Positions 9,430-20,170 of a DNA stretch of 64,000 bases are shown here, one piece after another. This DNA comes from Myotis daubentonii (Eukaryota; Chordata; Mammalia; Chiroptera; Vespertilionidae): contig NC_081844.1 of NCBI RefSeq assembly GCF_963259705.1, positions 11,765,715 through 11,829,714 on the forward strand. The letters run 5' to 3'. Position numbers and translations under genes: made by a program. The notes under the pieces were generated by a model. It ran no database searches. It was not told where the DNA came from and was given only the letters and a program-made list of their open reading frames with translations. Every line of letters begins with the position of its first letter. Within the stretch, counting starts at the first letter, position 1.

Positions 9430-12181
9430 GAACGTCCAAGATAGCCATGGTCAGCAAGGAGAGATGTTGCTGAGGGGCTTACCTGAAGCGAGGGGATTCA
9501 AACATTTTCAGAGAATCTTTTGAAAAAAACAAGTTTACTTCAATAAATGAAGGAGAATAAAGAAAATTCAAGCCCTTCAGTAACCTCAGCAAACCTGGAC
9601 CACACAAAACCATGTTGGTACTGGGATAAGAAAGACTTGGCTCATATACTCTCTCAACTGGAAGGACTTGACCCAGCCACTGAGGCCCGGTACCGCCGAG
9701 AGGGGGCTCAGTTCATCTTTGATGTGGGCACACGTTTGGGACTACACTATGATACCCTGGCAACTGAATTCATTTTCATCACTTCTATATGTTTCATTCC
9801 TTTAAGCAATTTCCAAGATATGTAACAGGAGCTTGTTGTCTCTTTCTGGCTGGGAAAGTAGAAGAAACACCCCAAAAATGTAAAGATATCAAAACAGCTT
9901 GTAGTTTATTAAATGATGTACAATTTGGACAGTTTGGAGATGACCCAAAGGAAGAAGTAATGGTTCTGGAGAGAATCTTACTGCAGACTATAAAGTTTGA
10001 TTTACAGGTAGAACATCCATACCAGTTCCTCCTCAAATATGCAAAACAACTCAAAGGTGATAAAAACAAAATTCAAAAGTTGGTTCAAATGGCATGGACC
10101 TTTGTAAATGAAACTCTCTGCACGACCTTGTCACTTCAGTGGGAACCAGAAATCATAGCAGTGGCAGTGATGTATCTTGAGGGACGTTTGTGCAAATTTG
10201 AAATACAAGAATGGACCTCCAAACCCATGTATCGGAGATGGTGGGAGCAGTTTGTGCAAGATGTCCCTGGGGATGTTCTGGAAGATATCTACCACCAAAT
10301 CCTGGCTCTTCACTCACAAGGAAAACAACAGATGCCTCATCACACACCTCATCAGCTGCATCAGCCCCCATCGCTCAACCCCACACCACAAGTGCCACCA
10401 GGGTCACTGTCACAGTCGGCTCCAGGCCCTGAACCACCGCAGCCCCCCAGAAGGACCTGCAGCCATCAACCCAGCCGCCACCACCGGGAAAGCAAGTCCA
10501 GCAGCCCTAGAAACCGTCCCCACACCCTAGTCCCCCCCGCCAGGCGAAGCGAGCCACGGTTGTTTCTCCCAAAGAAGAGAACAAAGCAGCAGAACCACCA
10601 CCACCTAAAATTCCCAAAATAGAGACCACTCACCCTCCACTGGCTCCAGCCCACCCACCGCCAGACCGGAAGCCTCCCCTCGTGGCTGCCTTAGGCGAGG
10701 ATGAGCCACCAGGCCCTGTGGATGCCAGTGACCTCCCCAAAGTCCAGATCCCTCCTCCTGCCCACCTGGCCTCTGTGCACCAGCCACCACCGCTGCCACA
10801 CCGGCCACCGCCGCCGCCACCCTCCAGCTACATAACCGGGACGTCCACCACCAGCTCCTACATGTCTGGAGAGGGCTACCAGAGCCTGTAGTCCATGATG
10901 AAGACCGAGGGCCCCTCCTACAACGCCCTGCCCCCTGCCTACGGGCCTCCAGCCCACCTGCCCTACCACCCCCACGTCTACCCCCTCAGCCGACCCCCAT
11001 GACCGGTGCCCCCTACCCCAGCCTCCTTCCCCCCACTGCTATCCCACCCCTGACTCTTGGGTACCCTCCACCTCCACCCACCTACAACCCCAACTTCCCG
11101 CCCCCACCCACACCCCCACGCTTGCCCCCTACCCATGCCGTCCCACCTCACCCTCCTCCAGGCCTGGGCCTGCCTCTAGCTAGTTACCCACCTCCATCTG
11201 TCCTCCCTGGAGGACAGCCACCTGTGCCCCCACCCATCCCTCCACTTGGCATTCCTCCAGTCAGGGGCCTGGGGAGCGTAACCTGGATGAGATAACCTGA
11301 TGCCTTTTTCCCCCCTTTGTTTTTTTAACAAGTTTTTCTAGTTAACTTGAAGGGTATTGAAGTGAGGAAGCAGCAGGGTACCTTCTATAATGCTAGCCAG
11401 CGATTCTCAACCTGTGGGTCACGACCCCTGAAAATACATCCTGCATATCAGATATTTACATTACGATTCATCACAGTAGCAAAATTACAGTTATGAAGTA
11501 GCAACTAAAATAATTTTATGGTTGGGGGTCACCACAACATGAGGAACTGTATTAAAGGGTCGCAGCATTAGGAAGGTTGAGAAGTTTTTGCAGTATGGGA
11601 AGACATGGACCAGGCCAGGGAGCTGAATCAGATGGTCCTCCACGCTGGAGAGTGGGGACAGCTTCAGCAGTGCCTGGGCCGCCCGGCTGTGCTGGTGTCA
11701 GCTGAAGGCTAGTCCTGCACTGGGTGACTATACTAGTGATAATGTTAACCAGCCATATTGGCTCAATAAATAGCTTCCGTAAGGAGTGAATTTCCTTCTA
11801 GAAATCACTGCCTATTTTTCCTGGATATGCAGTTTTAAACAGCCCAGTTCCATCTGAAGTTAAGTTGTCCTCACTTCCATTCTGTGTTCTCTTTCATGAC
11901 ACCCAGTGGGTCAGAAGAACCTTTTTGATTTAGAGATATTTACATCTTTGTATTAAAGTTATTTTGAAGGGGTTGCCTGGTTGGATGGCTTTTTTCTTTT
12001 TCCTCTGGGAAGAAGGAGAGGAATGTACTTGGGAAGTAATGTATGTTTACATCGATCTGCAAATTCCTGTACATAGAGATATATTTTTTAAGTGTAAATG
12101 TAGCAACATACTGTGAATTCCATCTTGGTTACACAGGAGACTCCTTCAGTCAGTTATCCAAATAAAAGCAGTTCTGAAAAA
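9430..12181 (+). pseudogene. CCNK: Cyclin K processed pseudogene, near full length
   Basis: This is an intronless copy of cyclin K, the partner of CDK12/CDK13 in RNA polymerase II CTD phosphorylation. The start codon is at 9547 ([10 protein letters not shown]..), preceded by about 115 bp of 5' UTR. The N-terminal frame breaks at about 9768 by a 4-base deletion inside the first cyclin fold. The next frame (9789-10430) carries the rest of the cyclin boxes ([58 protein letters not shown]). A further shift leads to the Pro-rich tail, a TAG at 10889-10891 replaces a Gln codon, and another shift precedes the terminal block ending WMR at 11295. A long 3' UTR ends with AATAAA (12161-12166) and a short poly(A). 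Candidate target duplications are AAATTGATT at 9421-9429 and 12182-12190. A SPIN transposon interrupts the 3' UTR. It is clearly non-functional. Confidence 0.95.
11398..11592 (+). mobile_element. SPIN-type hAT non-autonomous transposon
   Basis: It starts CAGCGATTCTCAACCTGTGGGTCACGACCCC and contains TTACGATTCATCACAGTAGCAAAATTACAG, GGGGGTCACCACAACATGAGG and ..AGGAAGGTTGAGAA, matching the SPIN family known from vesper bats. The left terminal inverted repeat is good. The right one has decayed (GAGAAGTTTTTG for GAGAACCACTG), and no clear 8-bp target duplication remains. It interrupts the CCNK pseudogene 3' UTR. Confidence 0.85.
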
Positions 12182-12190
12182 AAATTGATT

Positions 12191-12859
12191 AAGGTGACAT
12201 TGGTCAATATGAACGTACAGGTTTCAGGAGTGGGTTTCTATCTTACAAGATCTGTATATTGCAGTGTGCCCACCACCCAAAGTCAATATTCTCCTGTCAC
12301 CTTCTTCCCCACCCCCTTCCCTCTGGCAATCACCACACTGCTGTTTGTGTTCACGAGTTTCAATTTTCTATCCCACATATGGGTGAAGTCATATAGTTCT
12401 TAGCTTTTTCTGACTGACATTTCATTTAGCATAATGTTCTCAAGATCCATTCATGTTGTTGAAAATGGCACTATTTCATCCTTTCTTATGGCTGAGTAGT
12501 ATTCCAATGTGTATATGTACCCCATCTTCTTTATCTAGTCCTCTATAGTGTGATACTTTGGTTGTTTCCATGTCTTGGCCATTGTGAATAATGCTGCAAT
12601 GAACACAAGGGTGCATATATCTTTGTGAATACATGTACTGTTGGTTATCTGTCCTTTTTGGAGAAGTGTTGATTCAGGTTCTTTGCCTACTTTTTAATTG
12701 GATTTTTGTATGTGTGTTGAGTTGTATGAATTCTTTATAAATTTTGATATTAATGCCTTATTGGATGTATCATTGGCAGATTTCTTCTAGGGAGTCATTT
12801 TTTGATAAACTCTTAGAAAATTTTTCTCTGATGAATGTCTATTCAGTTTTTTTCAAAAA
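12191..12859 (-). mobile_element. L1 3' end, 5'-truncated
   Basis: Reverse-strand L1 3' UTR (GTCAATATGAACGTACAGG.., CACCACCCAAAGTCAATATTC) is followed by ORF2 C-terminal words (ATTGTGAATAATGCTGCAATGAACACAAGGG, TTTTTGATAAACTC). It is moderately old and abuts the CCNK poly(A). Confidence 0.75.
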
Positions 12860-13199
12860 AGAGAATTCTTTAAATGTTTATTGTTGAGTGAATTTCAGAT
12901 GTCCCTTCTCCCCCTACCCCCCTATTATGCCCCTCCACCCAGTTCCCATCCCACTCCAGGCCTCCACTACCCTACTGTCTGTATCCATAGATAAGATCTT
13001 TGGTTAATTTCTCCCCCCCCACTTCCCTCTGAGATTCTTTAGTCTGTTCCATGCTTCTGATTCTATTTTATTCACCAGTTTATTTTGTTCATTAGTTTTC
13101 TTGTTCATTTATTTTGAATTTTAAATTCAAATGTTGATAGATTTGTATTTGTTGCCATTTTATTATTCATATTTTTAATCCCTCCTTCTCCTCCTTCTT

Positions 13200-14030
13200 C
13201 CTCTTCCTCTCTTTAAGGAATACCCTTCAACATTTCATGTAATACTGGTTTGGTGGTGATGAACTCCTTTAGCTTTTTCTTGTTTGTGAAGCTTTTTAGC
13301 TGACCCTCAATTCTAAATGAGAGCTTTGCTAGGTAGAGTAATCTTGGCTATAGGTTCTTGCTATTCATCACTTTGTATATTTCTTGACACTCTCTTCTGG
13401 CCTGAAAAGTTTCTGTTGAAAAATCAGCTGACAGTTGTATGGGCACTCCCTTGCAGGTAACTAAGTGCTTTTCTCTTGCTGCTTTTAGGATTTTCTCTTT
13501 GTCTTTTGCTCTTGGCATTTTAATTATGATGTGTCTTGGTGTGGTCCTCTTTGGATTCCTTTTGTTTGGGGTTCTCTGCGCTTCCTGGACTTGTAAGTCT
13601 ATTTCTTTCACTAGGTAGGGGAAGTTTTCTGTCATGATTTCTTCAAATAGGTTTTCAATATCTTGCTTTCTCTCTTCTTCTAGCACCCCTATAATGCGAA
13701 TGTTGGTGGGCTTGAAGTTGTCCCAGAGGCTCCTTATACTATCTTTATATTTTTGGATTCTTTTTCTTGTTGCTCTTCTGGTTGGGTGTTTTTTGCTTCC
13801 TCATATTCCAAATCATTTATTTGATTCTCAGAATCCTCTCCTCTACTGTTAAAGTCCTGTAAATTATTCTTTATTTCAGTTAGTGTATGCCTGATTTCTG
13901 ACTGGTTCCTTTTCATGTCTTTGACATTCTCGCTAAGATCCTTGTAAGTCTCATGAAGATCCTTGAGTAACCTTGTAACCATGGTTTTGAAATCTGTATC
14001 CAGTATTTGCTTGCTTTCATTTCTTTCATT
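13200..14030 (-). pseudogene. HAL1 ORF1 (L1 ORF1p-like RNA-binding protein), broken
   Basis: Minus-strand translation gives an ORF1p-like protein in pieces. One piece covers the coiled-coil start (ILDTDFKTMVTRLLKDLHETYKDLSENVKDMKRNQSE at 14020-13860, cited in part). Another covers 13686-13348 with [39 protein letters not shown] and [19 protein letters not shown], the RRM and C-terminal domains. Stops and frameshifts separate the pieces. In active L1s this protein trimerises and binds the element's RNA; this copy cannot encode it intact. Confidence 0.85.
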
Positions 14031-14762
14031 TGTGACGTTTCTTTATCTCCACATTTTGACAACTTTCCTGTGTTTGTTTCTATGTATTAGGTAGAGTTGC
14101 TATGTCTTCTGGAATTGGTAGAGTGGCCTTGTGTAGTAGGTGTCCTGTAGGGCTCAGTGGCTCAGTCTCCTCACCCACCTGAGCTGGGCACTCTGGGTGC
14201 ACCCCTGTGTGGGCTGTGTGCAGAGTCTTGTAGTTGATTCTTGATTGGTATTGGTGTCAGTGGGAGGAGTTGACCTCCAGACCAATTGGCTGTGAGGACC
14301 AGCTGCAATTGCAGTGGGAGAGCTGCTGTGCAGGAAACACCCCTATGGAGCAGGACTTGCTTCAATGGGCTTTGGTGCTCACGGAGCCTCTTCAGTGTGT
14401 CTCTTGTGGATGTGTAGCATTGTAATCTGCTATGATCTAAAGCTGTCCACCCAGTGCCCTGGCTCTAGGGCCTCCAGAGAGGTGGAATGTCAGCCACTGC
14501 CTGGGGCTACCCAGTGGCAGCTACAGAGGGATCTACAGACAGCTGCTATTTGCTATTGGGCTTAGAGGTGTCCAGAAGAGTCCCAGCTGTGATGTAAGGC
14601 AGGTTGATGCGAGTGCCAGGTCTTGGGCCTTTTATTGATAGGTTTGGGGCATGCTGACACTAGCTGAAGCTTGTTTGAGTGATTTTAGCAAAGTCTGAAG
14701 CCTGAGCCAGGACAGGCCATTCATGTGGAAAAGCTGCTGCAAACAGCTTGGTTGGGGCTGCA

Positions 14763-14764
<2 letters not shown>

Positions 14765-14809
<45 letters not shown>
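14765..14809. repeat. (TG)n microsatellite
   Basis: This is an uninterrupted TG run of about 22 units within the HAL1 5' UTR-like region. Confidence 0.97.
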
Positions 14810-14810
<1 letters not shown>

Positions 14811-15494
14811 AGGGGGTGTCTCGGGGAATCCCCAGGGTGGAGAAAATAGTGTGCTTCAGGCTGATAGAAACTCAGATATAGCAGCCAACTCAGCCCTGCA
14901 ACAGGGGAGGTCCCAGTACAAGAGCAATGACTTCTGGGAGCACCCCTGTCTGGGAGAATGCCATCCCTGAGTTCCTGCCCCAATGCCAGACAATCCAGTT
15001 CCTCCCTATATGTTTCTGGATCCTCCAAAGCCACCTGGTTCTGGGGGGGTCTGAGTAAGTTTGTGTGATGGCCCTTTAAATAGAACACCTGGGTCTCCAG
15101 CAGTGTCTGTATCACTCAGCCACAATCCCCACTGGTTTTTACAGCCCATAGAAAAGGACTTCTTTTCCCAGCTCTGGAATCATGGGCTGGGTCTGGTGTG
15201 GGGCTGGGACCCCCTGCTCCTCACGGGTGGCCTCTGCAGTAGAGATATCCCTTCTGATTAATAAAAATGCCATACATGGGTGTTGGACCAGCCTGTTCCA
15301 CCCCTCCGCCACTCCTACCAGTCTCAATATGCTTTCTTCTTTACTTATCTAGTTTTAAGACTGCCATTTAGCTAGCTTTCAGGCAGTTCTGAATGATGGT
15401 TGTTCTGTATTTTAGTTGTAATTTTGATGTGATTGTAGGAGGCTGTGAGTACAGGCGGTTACTTACACCACCATTTTGGTTTCTAGAGAATTCT

Positions 15495-15860
15495 ATTCAG
15501 AGTTTTGAAAACATGAATTTGTATTTAATTTTGGGCATTTAAATTTTCTGAGAATATTTCTATTTCAATGTAATTTTCAAATATTTAAATATGGAGTTGT
15601 ATGTGGAATTATTTCATAGTTGGGAAAATCTCCTCTGATCTATTTTATATCCCTACTCATTCTTTTGCTATGTTTTCTGTCTCTGTTTTTGATTTGATTT
15701 CTCAAGAACCAGTTTAATTTTAAATCCATTTTACTATTGTTTCCTTTTAGAGTCATTATCATAAGTCTTTCTGCTTAACTGGGTTCTTATTTTATTTATC
15801 TTGATAATTTAAATTGAATGCTCAGTTCACTTACATTCATTAGTTTATGTTCAATAAGAA
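15495..15860 (-). mobile_element. Old L1 ORF2 fragment
   Basis: TTTCTCAAGAACCAGTTTAATTTTAAATCC and neighbouring words are degenerate antisense L1 ORF2. They may be the continuation of the 12191-12859 fragment across the HAL1 insertion. Confidence 0.5.
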
Positions 15861-16379
15861 AATCATGAAAAGCTATACAGTTTCTTCTAATATGACTTAT
15901 TTATAGAATTTAATTTTTATAGGTAATGTTCTCATTTGGTTTCTTTTTCAAAATACATGACAAAAGTGAATTCTTTGTAGAAAAATGGTAAAAGTAAAAA
16001 ATAAACAAATCACTGGTAGTTCCACCAGATATAACATGTTTAATTTTGATAACAAAATTTGTTAAAATGCCTGAATGACAAAAACCCATAATGAACAGGG
16101 TTAAGAGGGTAACTGGGAGAAAATGTCTGCCACAAGTATAGGAAGTTTAAAATCATCTCCTGTAAAACTCTAGGAAAAAGTGGGAGAATAGGCAAAGTGT
16201 CTGATCAGGCACTACAGAAAAGAAAAAGGTGTGTTGGCTTTTAAGACATTTAAAAAAAATCAATTTTATCTAGTAAACAAAGAAGTTCAAATTAAAGTCA
16301 CAGTGAAATATCTGATTTGCTCATAAATTATCAGATTTTTTTTCTATTAATTATAATCTCCAAAGTTGGCAATGTGGTA

Positions 16380-16795
16380 TGGGGAACCGATATAGGGTTG
16401 AGCCTCGGACCGACCTGCTGGCAAAGTCACAAACAAGTCCCAGCTTAGAGGGCTCAGTCCTCTTAGCATAATTAGGCTTGACCTTATAACACTCCCTGGA
16501 TCTTATCTGGGAGGATAATGGGCTGAGGGAAGTGCAGGAAGTGTAACTATGGTCAAAACAGGTGAAACTCACAAGAACTGTGTAACTATGGTGACCACTG
16601 CCTTGTTTACCTCTGGCTATAAAAGGTTGATGCGGCCTGAGCACTGGTGGAAGTCCTTCTTGAGTTGGACCTACTTGCCTGGCCCCCCAATATTCCCAAA
16701 GTATCTCTTGTATTTTCTCTTTCATTTGTGTGTGGCTCCTCTTCCAGATTCTGAACCCTGAACCACACAGGATGTGGAGGGAAACATTTACAACA
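16380..16795 (+). mobile_element. Solo LTR-like element with direct-repeat flanks
   Basis: The element starts TGGGGAACCGATATAG and ends ACATTTACAACA. It is flanked by AATGTGGTA at 16371-16379 and again at 16795-16803. A TATA box (TATAAAAGG, 16618-16626) precedes a GC-mixed downstream part, the layout of an LTR with U3, R and U5. TG..CA ends fit an LTR, but an 8-9-bp duplication is longer than the usual 4-6 bp, so the class is uncertain. It interrupts the old L1. Confidence 0.55.
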
Positions 16796-17028
16796 ATGTG
16801 GTAGGGAAACTAACTCTCTCATCATCTTTTGGTAAAAACTAAAAATAAGTTTTAAAAACTTTAAAAATGGATAGATACTAAGAAAATGACAACCCATGTG
16901 CCAAAGATTTAGCTAAAAAATGTCTACTACAGTTAAAAACTTTAAACAACCTGAATGCTAAGCAATTGAGAATTGACTAATTTAACTATTCTAAAGTAAA
17001 TTAATTGAATAATTTGCTCTATAATCTA

Positions 17029-17623
17029 TCTACACTAATAAAAGAGAAACATGGTAATTAGTGTCACTCCGCTACCCTTCCCATTGGCTAATGAGTGAGA
17101 TATGCAAATTAACTGACAGCCAAGATGGCAGCCGGCAGCCAGGCAGCTTGAAACTAACATGAGGCTGCTTGCCTCAGTGACGGAGGAAACCAACGTTCCC
17201 CGCCTGCGGCTGCAGGCCTCTGAGCCTGCAGTTTAAGAAACTATGTAACAAATACCGCCGGACTTCAGCCAGTAGGATCGCAACATTGTAAGCAAAGGCC
17301 AGAAACCTACTTTCAGCAGTGGAGGCCTAAGAGCTGGAGCCAAGCCTCAAGCTAAAGCTGGCCCAGAATAAAAAAAAAAAAAGGGAAAAAGGAGCAGTTG
17401 GGAGCTTCAGTCACCCCCAGCCTGAAAACAGCCCTCAGCCCCTCACCCAGACTGGCCAAGCACCCCAGTGGGGACCCCCACCCTGAAGGGGGTGTGACCA
17501 GCTGCAAACAGCCATCATCCCCTCACCCAGGCTGGCCAGGCACCCCAGTGGGGACCCCCACCCTGATCCAGGACACCCTTCAGGGCAAACCAGCCGGCCC
17601 CCACCCGTGTACCAGGCCTCTAT
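17029..17623 (+). mobile_element. HeliBat-like Helitron A of a tandem trio
   Basis: It begins TCTACACTAATAAAAGAGAAA after host A, the same start as the element at 20171. It ends in a decayed 3' terminus, GTGTACCAGGCCTCTAT, directly joined to the next element's 5' end. The interior includes CCAAGATGGCAGCC and GC-rich sequence with no gene. Confidence 0.65.
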
Positions 17624-18688
17624 GCTATATAGTAAAAGGGTAATATGCCTCCTAGCACCGGGATCAGCGGAGCCGCGAGGCCTCCCGGCACTGGGATCAG
17701 CGTGACAGGGGGCAGCACCCAAACCCCCTGATCAGCCCTGCTCTGTGTGTGACAGGGTGCAGCACCCCAACCCCCCCGCCCCATGGGCCCTGCTTTGTGT
17801 GTGACGGGGTAGAGCCATAACCTCCCCATCGGCCCTGCCCTGAGTGTGAGAGTGGCGGCGCCCCAACCCCCTGATCAGCCCTGCTCTGTGGGTGATAGAG
17901 GGCGGTGCCCCACACCCCCCAGCCCCCCCCCCCCCCACGGGCCCTGCTCTGTGTGTGACAGTGGTGGCGCCCCAACCCCCTGATCCACCCTGCTCTGTGG
18001 GTGATAGAGGGCAGCACCCCAACCCGCTGATCCGCCCTGCTCTGTGTGTGACAGGGGACGGTGCCCCAACTCCCCTATGGGCCCTACTCTGTGAGTGACA
18101 TGGGGGAGCTCCTCAACCCCCTGATGGGCCCTGCTCTGTGAGTGACAGGGGGGAGCTCCCCAACCCCCTGATGGGCCCTGCTCTGTGTGTGACAGGGGGG
18201 AGCTCTCCAACCCCCTGATGGGCCCTGCTCTGTGCATGACAGGGTATGGAGCCCCAATCCCCCTGATGGGCCCTGCTGTGTGCGTGACAGGGGGCAGCGC
18301 CCCAACCCCCTGATTGGCCCTGCTCTGTGCGTGACAGGGGGTGGTGCCGCAACCTCCCCATCGACCCTGCCTTGAGTGTGACGGGGGCGGTGCCCCAACC
18401 CCCCAATCGGCCCTACCCTGAGTGTGACTGAGGGTGGCATCGCAACCTCCCAATCCGCCCTGCTCTGTGCATGACAGGGGGTGGTGCCCCAACTCCCCAA
18501 TCGGCCCTGCTCTGAGCCTGACCAGGGGCTGCACCTAGGGATTGGGCCTGCCCTCTGCCACACGGGAGCAGGCCTAAGCCATCAGGTCGTTATCTCCCGA
18601 GGGGTCCCAGACTGCGAGAGGGCACAGGCTGGGCTGAGGGACCCCTCTCCCCCCCGAGTGCACAAATTTTTGTGCACCGGGCCTCTAG
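17624..18688 (+). mobile_element. HeliBat-like Helitron B of a tandem trio, with minisatellite
   Basis: The 5' end, GCTATATAGTAAAAGGGTAATATGC, is a HeliBat 5' terminus with TC changed to GC. The 3' end has the hairpin GTGCACAAATTTTTGTGCAC (18659-18678) and CTAG at 18685-18688. Most of the interior is a 47-bp tandem repeat. Confidence 0.8.
17690..18520 (+). repeat. 47-bp minisatellite inside HeliBat B
   Basis: The unit is built around CTGATGGGCCCTGCTCTG, TGACAGGGGG and a CCCCAACCC motif. Successive CTGATGGG starts at 18121, 18168, 18215 and 18263 give a period of 47-48 bp. About 17 imperfect copies are present. Long ORFs across it on either strand are repeat translations only. Confidence 0.9.
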
Positions 18689-18902
18689 TATATATATAAA
18701 AGGCTAATATGCAAAGTGTCCTTCTGGAATTCAATCGGGAGACTGAGAGTTCGATCGCTCGCTATGACGTGTGCTGACCACCAGGGGGTGGCGCGGAACA
18801 AAGGAAGACCCAGGACAGTAGCTGAAAGGCCCCAATGGCCCTGATCACTGGTCAGGCCTAGAAACTCTACCCGTGCACGAATTTCGTGCACCGGGCCTCT
18901 AG
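18689..18902 (+). mobile_element. HeliBat Helitron C of a tandem trio
   Basis: The 5' end, TATATATATAAAAGGCTAATATGCAAA, directly follows the CTAG of Helitron B. The 3' end is a perfect hairpin, GTGCACGAATTTCGTGCAC (18873-18891), then CGGGCCTCTAG and T. It contains the common HeliBat words TATGACGTG and CTGACCACCAGGGGG. Confidence 0.9.
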
Positions 18903-19880
18903 TAGCTAAATAATCATGAAAAGGGAAAGATTGCTGATATATATTGATATGTAAAAGTCAGTGTTCAGACATATTTATTACGTTATCATTTTGGAAATAT
19001 AAAGATATATGACATTTGCATTTAAAATGGTTATAGACTCGTACATTATATGTAATTTTTCTTCTTTTTCCTCCTCCTTTATTCTCTTCTCTCTTCCTAC
19101 TCTTCTTCTTTTGCTTATTGTAAAATGTAGGAAAAAGCAAAAATTAGGGCATATAAAAATTGACCATAATGTCTTCAGAAAAATATTTTCAAAAATACTT
19201 CAGGCTTTTTGTGGCTATTGTTATAGAAATGTTTTGGTGGTGTTTAATTTTTAAAGACTTTAAAAAAAACCCCAACAGTGTTAGGTGCATAGCGACATTT
19301 AGAAGGCACATTTAAATTTCCCATATTACCCTTGCCCTACACATACACAGACTCTCCCCATTAGATACCAATTGAGCCAGCATTATTTATTGAAAAGATT
19401 ATCCTTTATCCATTGGATTGCTTTAGAGTGATGTCAAAAATCAGGTGAGCATATTTACGTAGGTCTGGGTTTTGGAGTCTAGTCTGTCCTATTGATCTAT
19501 GTGTTTATCCTTCATTAATACCACAGTGTCTTGATTACTGTAGCTGTGAAGTAAGCCTTCATATCTTGTACTTTATTCTTTGTTGTCAAGATAACTTTTT
19601 CCTATTCTGGGACCTGCACCTTTCCATATAAATTTTAGAAAAAGCTTATCTATAGTTACAAAACACCTTGCTTGGATTTTAGAAATTGCATTAAACATAT
19701 AGGCAAATGGAGGATAACTGATATCTTTACTATGTTGAGTCTTGAACTCAATATGTCTTTCTATTTTTTAGCTATTCTTTGATTTCTTTCATTAGAATTT
19801 CATCATTTTCAACATGCAGATCCTGTACATGTTTATACCTAAGTACTGCATTTTTTAAAGCAATGGCTAATGGCATTATA

Positions 19881-20119
19881 TTTCATCTGAGGATATTTTT
19901 TCCGTTGATTTTTAGAGAGTGGTGGAAGGGAGAGAGGGAGTGAGGGAGAGAGAGAGAGATTGATATGAGAGAGACACATTGATTGGTTGCCTCCCACATG
20001 CACCCTGACAGGGTGGGGATTGAATCTACAGCCCAGGTACATCTTCTTGACTGGAAATCACACCCATGACCCTTTGGTGTGTGGGCTGACACTCTAACCA
20101 TTGAACAACACTGGCCAGG
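19881..20119 (-). mobile_element. Ves SINE
   Basis: This is a reversed Ves (CTGAGGATATTTTTTCCGTTGATTTTTAGAGAG.. to ..TGAACAACACTGGCCAGGG). Target duplications of about 14 bp, GCTAATGGCATTAT, lie at 19867-19880 and 20120-20133. Confidence 0.92.
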
Positions 20120-20170
20120 GCTAATGGCATTATGTTTTTAATTTTGGTATCTTTAGGTTCACTGTAAGTA

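Larger units (their letters stand above)
12870..15484 (-). mobile_element. HAL1 half-LINE, probably full length
   Basis: A 2.6-kb minus-strand element has only an L1-type ORF1 between a 5' UTR-like region (right) and a 3' UTR (left), with no ORF2, as expected for HAL1. The right end, CACCATTTTGGTTTCT, is the reverse of an AGAAACCAAAATGGTGG start. The left end passes through pyrimidine-rich 3' UTR to a short T run. The 10-bp direct repeat AGAGAATTCT (12860-12869 and 15485-15494) is a plausible target duplication. A second copy begins near 61980. Confidence 0.7.
16050..19150 (+). mobile_element. Old L1 (ORF2 3' part), split by an LTR-like element and three HeliBats
   Basis: Plus-strand words resembling L1 ORF2 3' sequence occur at 16060-16370 and 16800-17028 (TTTAAACAACCTGAATGC.., AACTATTCTAAAGTAAATTAATTG). 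They resume at 18903-19150 after the Helitrons (AAATAATCATGAAAAGGG.., GACATTTGCATTTAAAATGG). The fragment is heavily diverged. Confidence 0.45.

Noticed and set aside
9547..10622. Functional cyclin K gene
   Set aside because: No introns; a 4-base deletion breaks the first cyclin fold; a later frameshift, a TAG and a genomic poly(A) show a processed pseudogene.
14725..15261. Short ORFs near the (TG)n run
   Set aside because: They lie in the HAL1 5' UTR-like region; Cys-Val repeats are microsatellite translation and the rest match no protein I know.
17690..18520. CRISPR-like regular array
   Set aside because: Units are contiguous tandem repeats without unique spacers, and the context is a eukaryotic transposon.
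17875..18534. 219-residue and other long ORFs on both strands
   Set aside because: They are repeat-unit translations of the 47-bp minisatellite inside a HeliBat; stop-free because the unit lacks stops in some frames.
18873..18891. GTGCACGAATTTCGTGCAC palindrome as an operator-type site
   Set aside because: It recurs at HeliBat 3' ends immediately before CTAG, where it is the Helitron terminal hairpin.
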